64,000 nucleotides of DNA from contig NZ_BCTR01000027.1 of NCBI RefSeq assembly GCF_002091475.1, forward strand, positions 62,001 through 126,000, in the 5' to 3' direction. The translations under genes were made by a program, and so were the position numbers. How positions within the stretch are numbered: the first letter of the stretch is position 1; each line of letters starts with the position of its first letter. This document shows positions 51,695 through 59,878 of the stretch, piece after piece. Source of the DNA: Sphingomonas azotifigens NBRC 15497 (GTDB lineage: Bacteria; Pseudomonadota; Alphaproteobacteria; Sphingomonadales; Sphingomonadaceae). The notes beneath the pieces were generated by a model that saw only the letters and a program-made list of their open reading frames with translations, ran no database searches and was not told where the DNA came from.

Positions 51695-52050
51695 TCACCC
51701 GGCGAGGTTCAGCGCTTCCACCGAGAGCATATTCCCCACCCAGCACGGCAGACCGGCGCTCGGATCGCCCCTCTGGTGGAACGAAGGAACGAGGTCGAAC
51801 CAGCGGTGCATCGCTATCCGCAATTCGCGCCAGGCAAGCGGCGCGCCGAGGCAGTGGTGCAGGCCGTAGCCGAATGCGAGGTGCCGATTGGGCGATCTCT
51901 ATGTCCTCAAGCGCCGTTCGAGAGCTCGATACGACCGAGAAGGCCCGCAGCATCTCCTCCACCATGGCGGGAATTTCGGCACGGTTCGCGCGTAGCCGCG
52001 CCTGCAACGGCTGGAGGCTCTCACCCATGATCTGCGCTCCGGTGAGCAGG
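51695..52050 (-). pseudogene. Cytochrome P450 remnant, truncated and frameshifted
   Basis: On the minus strand one frame gives the K-helix region, RANRAEIPAMVEEMLR with ExxR, continuing to [10 protein letters not shown]. Another frame, entered near 51896, gives the haem-binding loop [17 protein letters not shown] and then a P450-like C-terminus ending at a TGA (51695-51697). The segment normally between these two (about 35 residues) is missing and the frame is shifted at the junction. All upstream P450 sequence is absent; the fragment abuts the alcohol dehydrogenase stop at 52060. It cannot encode a functional enzyme. Confidence 0.85.
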
Positions 52051-52059
52051 GAAAACGCT

Positions 52060-53073
52060 TCAGGCGAAGGTCAGCATTACCTTGGCGCTCGTCACTTGCT
52101 TCGCGACGGCGAACGCCGTGTCGAAATCGTCAAAAGGAAAGGTGCTGGTGACATAGGCATCGAGAACGGCGGGATCGAACGCCGGCAGCTCGTTCAGGGC
52201 GTCGCGCAGCTCCTGCTGGTAAACGCCCGCGGTGGTGATCTCCATTTCACGCATGATCAGCCCGCGAAAATTCACTTCCACCGGCTGGATGTAGATGGCG
52301 CCGATCACCAGCCGCGAACGGAACTTCGCCATGGCGGTGATCTGATCAATCAGTCCCTTGCCGGCAGCGAGATCATAGAAGATATCGGTGCCGACGGTGG
52401 GTTGGCCCATCACCGGTGCGCCTGCGCCATGCTCTTCGCGGAGCCGCTGTGCCAAGTCCTCTTTCGATGGATTGACGGTGGCATGCACGCCCATGCGGCG
52501 CGCGTGTTCTAGCCGTTCCTCCGCAACGTCGATCGCCACGATGTGGCGCACGCCGCGGCGCACCAGCCAGATGATCGCGGCGAGACCGATCGGCCCGCAG
52601 CCGAACACGGCAACCTTGCTGTCGGGCGTCGGATTGCCGCGGTTCACGGTGTGAAGACCGACTGCAAGCGGCTCTGCAAGGGCTGCGCGTTCCATGCTGA
52701 GATCGTCAGGAACCGCGAGGATGCTTTCGCCCATGACCGCGTTGCGGATCAGGATGTGGCTGGCGAAGGCGCCTTCGTCGGCTCCGGTGCCGATAATCGC
52801 GCCGTTGGTCGCCATCGGATTGATGAACACCCGGGATCCCACCGGGATATTCGTGACCGCGCTGCCCACGCTTTCGACGACTCCGGTCGCTTCATGGCCC
52901 AGTGGCATCGGACTGCCATCGGGGCGCAAAGAGCCCCGTTGCACGAAATGGATGTCGCTGCCGCAAATACCGCACGCCCGCATTTTGACGACAACGTCCT
53001 TGGGGCCAGCGACGGGCATCGGCACCTCGTCGATGGAATATTGGCCTGGCTGATGGACGCGGACCGCCTTCAT
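52060..53073 (-). CDS. Zinc-dependent alcohol dehydrogenase (MDR superfamily)
   Basis: The protein is 337 aa. ACGICGSDIHFVQRG supplies a catalytic zinc Cys, LGHEATGVV the zinc His-Glu, and AVFGCGPIGLAAIIWLVRRG the NAD(P) fold. The cysteine cluster for structural zinc is reduced, as in sorbitol/threonine-dehydrogenase-like members. It would oxidise a secondary or primary alcohol. AGGAG lies before the ATG, followed upstream by a 25-bp tandem repeat with hairpin potential and a CGACCG site shared with the divergent DapB-like gene. Confidence 0.92.
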   Translation of the reverse strand: MKAVRVHQPGQYSIDEVPMPVAGPKDVVVKMRACGICGSDIHFVQRGSLRPDGSPMPLGHEATGVVESVGSAVTNIPVGSRVFINPMATNGAIIGTGADEGAFASHILIRNAVMGESILAVPDDLSMERAALAEPLAVGLHTVNRGNPTPDSKVAVFGCGPIGLAAIIWLVRRGVRHIVAIDVAEERLEHARRMGVHATVNPSKEDLAQRLREEHGAGAPVMGQPTVGTDIFYDLAAGKGLIDQITAMAKFRSRLVIGAIYIQPVEVNFRGLIMREMEITTAGVYQQELRDALNELPAFDPAVLDAYVTSTFPFDDFDTAFAVAKQVTSAKVMLTFA

Positions 53074-53082
53074 GCACACTCT

Positions 53083-53132
53083 CCTAACGGCGCCCTTCGG
53101 GCTTGGGCCTAACAGCGCCCTTTGGGCTTTGG
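53083..53132 (-). repeat. Tandem 25-bp repeat with hairpins in the alcohol dehydrogenase leader
   Basis: Two adjacent 25-base units (53083-53107 and 53108-53132) begin CCTAAC and differ at three positions. Each contains a small hairpin, GCCC-TTC-GGGC in the first and GCCC-TTT-GGGC in the second. They lie directly upstream of the ribosome site on the minus strand, so they would form paired stem-loops in the mRNA leader. Confidence 0.8.
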
Positions 53133-53196
53133 CTGGTCCTTTGCGGGCCGCCATCGCCGCATCGTAATCCGCACCCAACAGCTCCACAAGATATTT

Positions 53197-53220
53197 TCAG
53201 TCTACCGACCGGTTGATTTT
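53197..53220 (+). promoter_or_regulatory. CGACCG regulatory element, site A
   Basis: The site reads TCAGTCTACCGACCGGTTGA followed by TTTT and lies in the divergent gap between the alcohol dehydrogenase and the DapB-like gene. The palindrome ACCGGT is at its centre. It shares CGACCGnnnGATTTT with sites C and H. Confidence 0.65.
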
Positions 53221-53276
53221 GTGCATAGCTACCGTCCGGCCGACGCGACGCGCGCGGCAGGAGAGGGGAGTGGGCG

Positions 53277-54377
53277 ATGAAGACCTACAAAGTCATACAG
53301 TTCGGTGCCGGTGCGACCGGAAAATTCGCGCTGCGCGCGATCCTTACGCATCCTCGCCTCCACCTTGTCGGTCTTGGCGTCCACAGCCCCCAAAATGAAG
53401 GGCGGGATGCCGGTGCATTCTGTCGCCTCCCCGAAACCGGCGTCTTGGCGACACGCGATCGCGACTCGCTTCTTTCGACGGAAGCGGATTGCGTGGCATT
53501 CCTGCCCTGGGATTCGCCGGCAGGCGATGTGCTGGAGGCGGATAGCCATTCCGGTGCGCTGTTTGCGCTTGTGTGCGCCCTTCTGGCGAGCGGCAAGAAC
53601 GTCGTGGCGTCGGCCCCCAATTCGCTTGTCTACCCTCCGTACCTCGGACCGGAGACCATGGCGCGGCTGGAGGGGGCGTGTGCTGCGGGGAATGCAAGCT
53701 TTCTCTACACCGGCGTCTCGCCCGGTTTCATGCCGGATCGGCTGGTGCTCGCGCTGACGCAGATCTCCGCCCGGATCGACCAGATTTCGGTGCGCGAGAT
53801 CATGAACTACGCAAATTACGGCGACCGCGACATGATCATGGGCCTGCTCGGGTTCGGACAGCGGCCGGAGAGGTTCGATCCGTCCGCCTTGTCGGGCAGT
53901 TTTGCGCGCGCATTGGGCGGATCGGTCGCGATGGTCGCCGATGCCATCCAGACGAACCTCGACAGGATCGACATCGACGTCGAATTCGCCATGGCCTCGA
54001 CCGGGTTCGACATCGCGACGGGCCGCATCGAGGCAGGAACGATCGCGGCCGAGCGGATCCGCGCCTCGGGCATCCGAGACGGGCGGACCCGCATCGTCGC
54101 GGAGCACATCACCCGCGTCGATGACCAGGTTGCGCCGGACTGGCCCCGCTTCGGATCCGGCCAGCGGGAGGGCTATCAGGTCGAAATCCATGGCGCGCCG
54201 TCGATGAAGATGGAGCTCGAACTCGGTGCGTTCGGCCGGAACCCGATGGCCGACGCCGGCTGGGCCGTCGGCGGCCATCTGGCCAACTCGATCATCGGCG
54301 TATGCGAGGCGCCCGCGGGCGTTCGCAGCTTCATGGATTTGCCGCTGGCGATCGGGGTCCACCGCATGACGGCGTGA
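53277..54377 (+). CDS. Dihydrodipicolinate-reductase-like dehydrogenase (copy 2 of 3, divergent)
   Basis: The protein is 366 aa. The Rossmann start VIQFGAGATGKFALRAIL has GxGxxG; GRDAGAF, VVASAPNSLVYPP and YTGVSPGFMPDRLVL follow, then a C-terminal dimerisation domain. It belongs to the same broad family as the genes at 25550 and 57862 but is much less similar. GGAGAGGGGAG precedes the ATG. The substrate is unknown. Shared control with the alcohol dehydrogenase through site A suggests it handles a product of alcohol oxidation. Confidence 0.8.
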   Translation: MKTYKVIQFGAGATGKFALRAILTHPRLHLVGLGVHSPQNEGRDAGAFCRLPETGVLATRDRDSLLSTEADCVAFLPWDSPAGDVLEADSHSGALFALVCALLASGKNVVASAPNSLVYPPYLGPETMARLEGACAAGNASFLYTGVSPGFMPDRLVLALTQISARIDQISVREIMNYANYGDRDMIMGLLGFGQRPERFDPSALSGSFARALGGSVAMVADAIQTNLDRIDIDVEFAMASTGFDIATGRIEAGTIAAERIRASGIRDGRTRIVAEHITRVDDQVAPDWPRFGSGQREGYQVEIHGAPSMKMELELGAFGRNPMADAGWAVGGHLANSIIGVCEAPAGVRSFMDLPLAIGVHRMTA

Positions 54378-54390
54378 ACCGCCCCCAGCG

Positions 54391-55185
54391 TCAGAAGATC
54401 GTCGGAATGCCGCCGCCTTCTACCCGCAGCGCCGCGCCGGTGGTTGCCGAAGCCTGTTGGGAAGCGGTGTAGACCACCATGTTGGCGACTTCTTCCGAGC
54501 TCGCCAGCCGCCCGAGCAATTGCGAGGGGCGATATTGGGTGGCGATCTGGCGGTGAACTTCCGCGGTCGTCACCCCCTGCGTTGCCGCTGCTTCGGCGAT
54601 CGAGCGCTCCACATGCTCGGTCATCGTGATGCCGACCAGAATGGAGTTCGACGTCACGCCGGAATTGCGCGCGATTTCGGCAAGGCCCCGGGCGACGGCC
54701 AACATCGCCGCCTTGGTCACGCCGTAATGGATGCGGTTATCCGGGACGGTGACGCCCGATTCGCTGGAAATGAAGATGAGGCGCCCCCAGTCGCGCTGCA
54801 GCATGCCGGGCATATAGTGGCGTGCCAGCCGAACGCCCGACATGACGTTCGTCTCGAAATAGCGCATCCACTGTTCGTCAGGCACGGTGAAGAAATCTGC
54901 CATCTCGTAGATGCCGAGATTGTTGACCAGGATATCGATCGAGTCGACGGACGCGATCAACTGGTCGACCCCTTCCCGCGTTCCGAGGTCCGCGGAAATG
55001 CCGCGTACCGAAGCGCCGGGAAATTGTGCGCCCAGCTCGCGCACCGCCCCGTCGGTGACATCGGAACGCCTGCCGTTCACGATGACGGCGGCACCCGCGC
55101 CGGCCAGGCCGCGGGCGATGGCGAGGCCGATCCCGCTGGTCGATGCGGTAACAAGTGCGGTCTTGCCGGTCAGGTCTATGTTCAT
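54391..55185 (-). CDS. SDR-family oxidoreductase
   Basis: The protein is 264 aa. TASTSGIGLAIARGLAGAG binds the nucleotide; NNLG, the Ser in FISSESG and YGVTK form the active site, and ATTGAALRVEGG closes it. The start MNIDLTGKTALVTAS is preceded by GAGGGAC; the longer upstream frame has no family similarity. It is the second gene of a two-SDR leftward unit. The long helix between YGVTK and VEGG (EAAATQGVTTAEVHRQIATQ) is seen in SDRs of this subgroup. The substrate is unknown. Confidence 0.92.
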   Translation of the reverse strand: MNIDLTGKTALVTASTSGIGLAIARGLAGAGAAVIVNGRRSDVTDGAVRELGAQFPGASVRGISADLGTREGVDQLIASVDSIDILVNNLGIYEMADFFTVPDEQWMRYFETNVMSGVRLARHYMPGMLQRDWGRLIFISSESGVTVPDNRIHYGVTKAAMLAVARGLAEIARNSGVTSNSILVGITMTEHVERSIAEAAATQGVTTAEVHRQIATQYRPSQLLGRLASSEEVANMVVYTASQQASATTGAALRVEGGGIPTIF

Positions 55186-55234
55186 CTTGGTGTCCCTCTT
55201 GATCGGGTAGGTCGACGGCCAGCCGCGTTCGCGG

Positions 55235-55999
55235 TCAGGCCATATGCTCGTGCATGCGATCGACGATGTCGCGCGCGCCCATGAGGAGCGCGCCGGCATC
55301 GATCACATAAGCGCTGCCGGTGATCATCGAAGCATCGTCCGATGCCAGGAAGGACACCAGTTTCGCGACTTCGCGCGTATCCATCACCGCGCGCAGCGGT
55401 TGCAGGCTGGCCACCCAGTCGAGCGGGGCTGCCTCCGTCTGGGGCGTCCGCATCCAGCCGGGATGGACCGAATTGATCCGGATCCGCTCCGGCCCCAGCA
55501 TGTGCGCACCCGTCTTGGTGAGGCCGGTGATGGCGAACTTCGAACCGGTATAGGCAAGCCCGCCCGAGGAATGGATCCCCGCCGTGGACGAGATGTTGAC
55601 GATCGATCCCGCACCCGCGCGACGCATCGCCGGGACCACCGCCTTCATGCCCAGGAACGTCCCCAGCGCATTGACCTCGAAGATCGCGCGAAACAGTTCC
55701 TCGGTCACGTCGTCATACGGGACCTGCTCGATCATCGCCGCATTGTTGACGAGGATGTCGACCGTGCCCAAGCGCGCCTCGGCCGCCGTCACCGCCTCCG
55801 CCCATTGATCGGCTTTCGTCACGTCGAGCGCGCGAAAGACCGCGCCTTCGCCGATCTCCCGGGCAACCGCCTGGCCCTGCTCGACCAGAATGTCGCAGAG
55901 CATGACCCGGGCGCCTTCCCGGACGAGATCCGCCGCGATGCTGGCGCCGAGGCCGCGTGCGGCACCGGTCACGATCGCGGCCTTGCCTTCCAGACGCAC
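55235..55999 (-). CDS. SDR-family oxidoreductase (3-alpha/20-beta-hydroxysteroid dehydrogenase-like)
   Basis: The protein is 254 aa with a GTG start behind GAGGAGAGGG. TGAARGLGASIA, NNAAMIEQ, the Ser in NISSTAG and YTGSK give a complete classical SDR active site. The pattern GIHSSGGLAYTGSKFAITGLTKTGAHMLGP resembles hydroxysteroid dehydrogenase-type SDRs, but the substrate cannot be fixed. Its promoter region holds site H of the CGACCG family, shared with the divergent GMC oxidoreductase gene. Confidence 0.92.
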   Translation of the reverse strand: MRLEGKAAIVTGAARGLGASIAADLVREGARVMLCDILVEQGQAVAREIGEGAVFRALDVTKADQWAEAVTAAEARLGTVDILVNNAAMIEQVPYDDVTEELFRAIFEVNALGTFLGMKAVVPAMRRAGAGSIVNISSTAGIHSSGGLAYTGSKFAITGLTKTGAHMLGPERIRINSVHPGWMRTPQTEAAPLDWVASLQPLRAVMDTREVAKLVSFLASDDASMITGSAYVIDAGALLMGARDIVDRMHEHMA

Positions 56000-56090
56000 G
56001 TCCCTCTCCTCGGTTTTGTTCGATCGGAGCCTTGCCGACGGGGCGTGCAGCCCCGTCCTGGGTCTCCGTCGGTTGTCGATTCAATGGGTA

Positions 56091-56114
56091 AAAATCTGCC
56101 GGTCGTCAATTAGA
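56091..56114 (-). promoter_or_regulatory. CGACCG regulatory element, site H
   Basis: On the minus strand this site contains CGACCGGCAGATTTT, matching sites A and C at all defined positions of CGACCGnnnGATTTT. The 9 bases before it are less conserved. It lies upstream of the SDR unit (minus) and the GMC oxidoreductase (plus). Confidence 0.6.
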
Positions 56115-56185
56115 AAACTTGACTCAAATCGTAGCTTGCCTCCACCATGCCGCACGCAAAAAAGAGCATGCGCTGGAGAGGCCGC

Positions 56186-57787
56186 TTGATATACGATTAC
56201 GTCATCGTAGGCGCAGGATCTGCGGGCTGCGTGCTCGCCCATAGGCTGTCTGAAAATCCTGCCGCGCAGGTGGCTCTCCTCGAAGCCGGTCCGAAGGATT
56301 CGCACCCGGCAATTCACATGCCCCGCGCCTTCCTCAAGATCTATGCGCAGCCGGACCTGCTCTGGCGATACGAGGCGAACGTCGGCGGCGGCAGCAACCG
56401 GGTGGAAACCTGGATTCGGGGGCGTACGCTCGGGGGCTCCAGCTCCGTCAACGGCATGGTCTATGTGCGCGGGCAGCCGCAGGACTATGATGGCTGGAAC
56501 GCCATGGGCCTGAGGGCGTGGAGCTGGGCCGACATGCTCGCGGCGTACAGGGCGATGGAGAACCACGCGCTGGGCGCCGATGACATGCGGGGCGCGGGCG
56601 GCCCGCTCGACATCTCCGCCTATCGCGGCAAGGCGCCGCTCGCCGAGGCGTTCATCGCCGCCGCCGGTGAACTGGGACTGCGTCGGCGCAAGGATCTGAA
56701 TCGAGACGATCACGAAGGCGCCGGCTATTATTTCCGCACGATCCACAAGGGGCGGCGGAACAGCGCGGCCAGCGCTTTTCTCGATCCGGTCCGCACGCGC
56801 CGCAACCTGAGCATCTTCACCGACAGTCCGGTCGACCGGTTACACCTCGAGGGAAATCGGGTGACCGGCGTGGTCGTGCGGCGGGACGGGCGCGAGACCA
56901 TAGTACAGGCGCGCGAGGTGATCCTGAGCGGCGGCGTGCTCAATTCGCCGCTGCTGCTCCAGCGTTCGGGCATCGGGCCCGGCGAGGTGTTGCGACGGGC
57001 CGGGGTGGAGGTAGCCGTCGAACACCGCGAGGTCGGGCGCAACCTGCGCGATCATCGCGGGACGACGGGAATCCAGCTGCGCGTCAACCGTGACAGCCTC
57101 AATCGGCAATTTTCCGGCTGGCGTCTGGCCGCCAATGTCGTGCGTCAGCAATTGTTCGGCACTGGCCCGCTGGCAGATGGTGCTTTCGAGGCGGGCGCCT
57201 TCTTCCGCACCCGGCCAGAGCTCGATCGGCCGGACGGGCAGCTCTTCATGGGGGCTTTTTCCGTGGACGGCAGCAAGTCGTTCACCGAAACTGCGCTGGA
57301 ACGCGAGCATGGCATGATGATCGGCGGCTATTTCATGCGCCCGCACAGCGCGGGCACGATCGAAATCGTCTCGCCCGATCCGGACGCCGCACCTGTGATC
57401 GATGCCAATGTGCTGGGCGATCCCCGCGACCACCAGCCGGCCATCGACGTGATGAAGTTCGCGCGGCGCTTTGCATCGACCCGTGCCTTGCAACGCTACC
57501 AGGCCGTCGAAACGGTTCCGGGGATCGACTTTGCGAGCGACAGCGAGATGCTGGAGTATATCCGCCGCGCGTCCGAGCCTGGCATTCACGCCACCGGCAC
57601 CTGCCGGATGGGCACGGACGACGATGCGGTTCTGGACGACCGGCTTCGGGTCCGTCGGGTGGAGGGCCTGCGCGTGATCGATTGTTCTGCCATGCCGACA
57701 CAGGTTTCCGGCAACACCAACGGCCCGGCCATGGCCTTTGCGTGGCACGCGGCCGATCTCATTCTGGAAGACCGCAAGCATCGCTGA
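56186..57787 (+). CDS. GMC-family FAD-dependent oxidoreductase (choline dehydrogenase-like)
   Basis: The protein is 533 aa from a TTG at 56186, chosen because GGAGAGG lies four bases before it and the FAD fold starts at once (YDYVIVGAGSAGCVLAHRL). ATG codons at 56147 and 56168 are alternatives. RTLGGSSSVNGMVYVRG and NSPLLLQRSGIGPG are the two GMC signatures; the C-terminus HATGTCRMG followed by SGNTNGPAMAFAWHAADLI holds the active-site His and Asn. It oxidises an alcohol with FAD and passes electrons to an acceptor. Confidence 0.93.
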   Translation: MIYDYVIVGAGSAGCVLAHRLSENPAAQVALLEAGPKDSHPAIHMPRAFLKIYAQPDLLWRYEANVGGGSNRVETWIRGRTLGGSSSVNGMVYVRGQPQDYDGWNAMGLRAWSWADMLAAYRAMENHALGADDMRGAGGPLDISAYRGKAPLAEAFIAAAGELGLRRRKDLNRDDHEGAGYYFRTIHKGRRNSAASAFLDPVRTRRNLSIFTDSPVDRLHLEGNRVTGVVVRRDGRETIVQAREVILSGGVLNSPLLLQRSGIGPGEVLRRAGVEVAVEHREVGRNLRDHRGTTGIQLRVNRDSLNRQFSGWRLAANVVRQQLFGTGPLADGAFEAGAFFRTRPELDRPDGQLFMGAFSVDGSKSFTETALEREHGMMIGGYFMRPHSAGTIEIVSPDPDAAPVIDANVLGDPRDHQPAIDVMKFARRFASTRALQRYQAVETVPGIDFASDSEMLEYIRRASEPGIHATGTCRMGTDDDAVLDDRLRVRRVEGLRVIDCSAMPTQVSGNTNGPAMAFAWHAADLILEDRKHR

Positions 57788-57861
57788 TGCGCGACGGCCG
57801 AACGCCCCCGCTTCGGGGATCAGGATCATCCGACCGCAGAGTCGCTTAGGAGAGAGAAACA

Positions 57862-58911
57862 GTGGGTAAGAAGCGTGTCATCGTCTGGGGCACCGGGCCG
57901 ATCGGAATGCCGGGGCTTCGCGGCCTCATCGGCCATCCGGAATATGAACTGGTCGGGCTGCACGCCTGGCATCCGGAAAAGATCGGCCGCGACGCCGGCG
58001 ACATCGCCGGGCGCGAGAAGACCGGCGTGATTGCCACCGGCGATGTCGCCGAGCTCCTCGCCCTCAAAGCGGATTGCCTTGTCTACCAGGGCAATTCGGC
58101 GAAACGGGAACAGGAATGCATGGCGGACGTGATTCCGTTCCTGGAAGCGGGAACCAACGTGGTGACCCCCTCGCTGATGGATCTCCACGCCCCCCAGTTC
58201 GGCCGGAGCCGATTCGTCGATCCCATTCGCCGGGCTTGCGAGAAGGGGCGGTCGGCCATCTTCTGCGGCGGCACCGATCCCGGCTATATGTCGATCGGGC
58301 ATCTTTTCTCGCTGCTGTCCGGGGCTGGGAAGATCGAGTGCATCACCTTCGTCGAACTGGCTGACATCACCGAGTATGGCGGTGTCGATTCCTTGCGCGA
58401 ATATGGCTTCAACCAGCCGCTCGACTATCTGCCGCCGATGTACACCGACGATGCGGGGCGTGGCTGGCACGAAAGCACCTTGCGGGCGATCGCCGACTAT
58501 CTCGGTGTCGAGCTGGACGAAATCACCTCCGAATGGGAGACTGCCGCGCTGGAGGAGGATGCGCGGGCGGCGTTCGGCACGATCAAGGCCGGGCTCACCG
58601 CGGCCGTCCGCTGGACGATGAAAGGCATCTACAAGGGCAGGCCGCTGATCATCTACAAGAAGGTGGAGCGGTTGAACCCCAAGGCAGGCCCGGACTGGGA
58701 ACAGCCATTGCCGGGCGGCGAAGGCGGATATCAAATCACCATCGCCGGCGATCCGACGTTCCATACCGAGATGTCGCTCAACCTCTATGATGGCTGTTCG
58801 GTCACGGCCCTGCACCCGATCAACGCGATCGGGGCGGTTTGCGCGGCCGAGCCCGGCATCTATGGCCAACTCGACCTCGGGCATTTCTATTCGAAGAACA
58901 TCGTGCGCTGA
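57862..58911 (+). CDS. Dihydrodipicolinate-reductase-like dehydrogenase (copy 3 of 3)
   Basis: The protein is 349 aa with a GTG start behind AGGAGAGAG. It is colinear and highly similar to the gene at 25550: VWGTGPIGMPGLRGLIGHPEYELVG, GRDAGDIAG, FCGGTDPGYM and the C-terminal DGCSVTALHPINAIGAVCAAEPGIYGQLD. The ribosome-site region is also alike, pointing to a duplication within the island. The family is related to 2,4-diaminopentanoate dehydrogenase; the substrate is unknown. It follows the GMC oxidoreductase by 74 bases and may act on its product. Confidence 0.82.
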   Translation: MGKKRVIVWGTGPIGMPGLRGLIGHPEYELVGLHAWHPEKIGRDAGDIAGREKTGVIATGDVAELLALKADCLVYQGNSAKREQECMADVIPFLEAGTNVVTPSLMDLHAPQFGRSRFVDPIRRACEKGRSAIFCGGTDPGYMSIGHLFSLLSGAGKIECITFVELADITEYGGVDSLREYGFNQPLDYLPPMYTDDAGRGWHESTLRAIADYLGVELDEITSEWETAALEEDARAAFGTIKAGLTAAVRWTMKGIYKGRPLIIYKKVERLNPKAGPDWEQPLPGGEGGYQITIAGDPTFHTEMSLNLYDGCSVTALHPINAIGAVCAAEPGIYGQLDLGHFYSKNIVR

Positions 58912-58948
58912 CGAGGCGCACGTTGATCGCCGCTGCGCCCGGCGCCCC

Positions 58949-59764
58949 TCAGGCGTCGGGCGATTTCTTGCGGTTGAGCGACAGCGTCTGTCCCGACCAA
59001 TTGGGCTTGCGCTTCTCGCGCGTCGCGGCGGCAGCCTCCTGCGCGTCGGGCAGGTTCGACGCCAGCGTGGTGTAGAGCTGTTCGATGCGATAGCCCTCGG
59101 ACAGCGGCAGTTCCTCGGTCAGGTTGATCGATTCCTTCATCAGCTGAACCCCGTACGGACTGAGGGTGGCGATCTGGGTTCCGATCTCCCGTGCGCGCGG
59201 CATCAATGCATCCGGCGACGTGACGGCCAGAATGCCGCCGACGCGCTCGAGGGTTTGTGCGGAAACCCGCTGCCCGGTGAGCGCCATGAAGCGGACCAGT
59301 TTGCTGGGAACCAGGCGCGCGGTGTGGCGCGTGCCGCCCAGCGCTCCGATCAGCACTTCGGTAAGCGAGAAATGGGCGGTTTCCGACGCAAGCACGATAT
59401 CGCAGCTCGCGGCGAGCACCACGCCGGCACCGACGGCGCCGCCATTGACTGCGCCGATGACGGGGAGCGCGCACCGCCGGATGGCATCGAAACAGGCGCG
59501 CGACACTTCCGAACGCGCCAACTGCATCTCGGTGGTGCGCGCGGCGAGTTCGCGTGTGTCCGCACCCGCACAGAAAATCCTGCCGCGCCCTGTCAGGATC
59601 ACGCATCGCGCGGCCGGGAAGTCGTCGCGCACGTTCGCGAAAAGGTCCCGCAGCGCGCGGAACATGTCGAGCGTGAGCGGATTTGCCGGCGGATTGTCGA
59701 TCGTGACGATCAAGATGCCCGCAACGGCCTCGTCCATGCGCACGTCGATCAAAGCGTCGGCCAT
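58949..59764 (-). CDS. Enoyl-CoA hydratase/isomerase family protein
   Basis: The protein is 271 aa. IDNPPANPLTLDMFRALR, the oxyanion FCAGADTREL and VNGGAVGAGVVLAASCDIVLA mark the fold. The first Glu is kept in FSLTEVLIGALGG, but the second Glu position lacks Glu (SKLVRFMALTG). The C-terminus NWSG(Q)TLSLNRKK resembles crotonases annotated as isomerases. It is the last gene of a leftward run with the CoA ligase genes but is separated from them by a strong hairpin. Confidence 0.9.
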   Translation of the reverse strand: MADALIDVRMDEAVAGILIVTIDNPPANPLTLDMFRALRDLFANVRDDFPAARCVILTGRGRIFCAGADTRELAARTTEMQLARSEVSRACFDAIRRCALPVIGAVNGGAVGAGVVLAASCDIVLASETAHFSLTEVLIGALGGTRHTARLVPSKLVRFMALTGQRVSAQTLERVGGILAVTSPDALMPRAREIGTQIATLSPYGVQLMKESINLTEELPLSEGYRIEQLYTTLASNLPDAQEAAAATREKRKPNWSGQTLSLNRKKSPDA

Positions 59765-59817
59765 CCTCTCATCTCCTGACCTGGCTGTTCGGCGCGGGGG
59801 ACGGCGCCGCCTGCAAC

Positions 59818-59851
59818 ACGGCCGACGACCTGTGCAGGTGCCGTCGGCCGT
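59818..59851. terminator. Long hairpin between CoA-ligase and crotonase genes
   Basis: Perfect 10-bp arms ACGGCCGACG (59818-59827) and CGTCGGCCGT (59842-59851) enclose an inner palindrome ACCTG-TG-CAGGT, giving a near-continuous 34-base stem. No T-run follows on the minus strand (the transcribed direction). It may terminate, or process and stabilise, the mRNA between the two same-strand genes. Confidence 0.5.
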
Positions 59852-59878
59852 CTCTTTCGATGTCCCGTTGCCGCCGGA

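Noticed and set aside
53089-53126. The 25-bp tandem repeat as a short CRISPR array
   Set aside because: Only two units, directly adjacent without spacers and with mismatches, and no cas gene is present.
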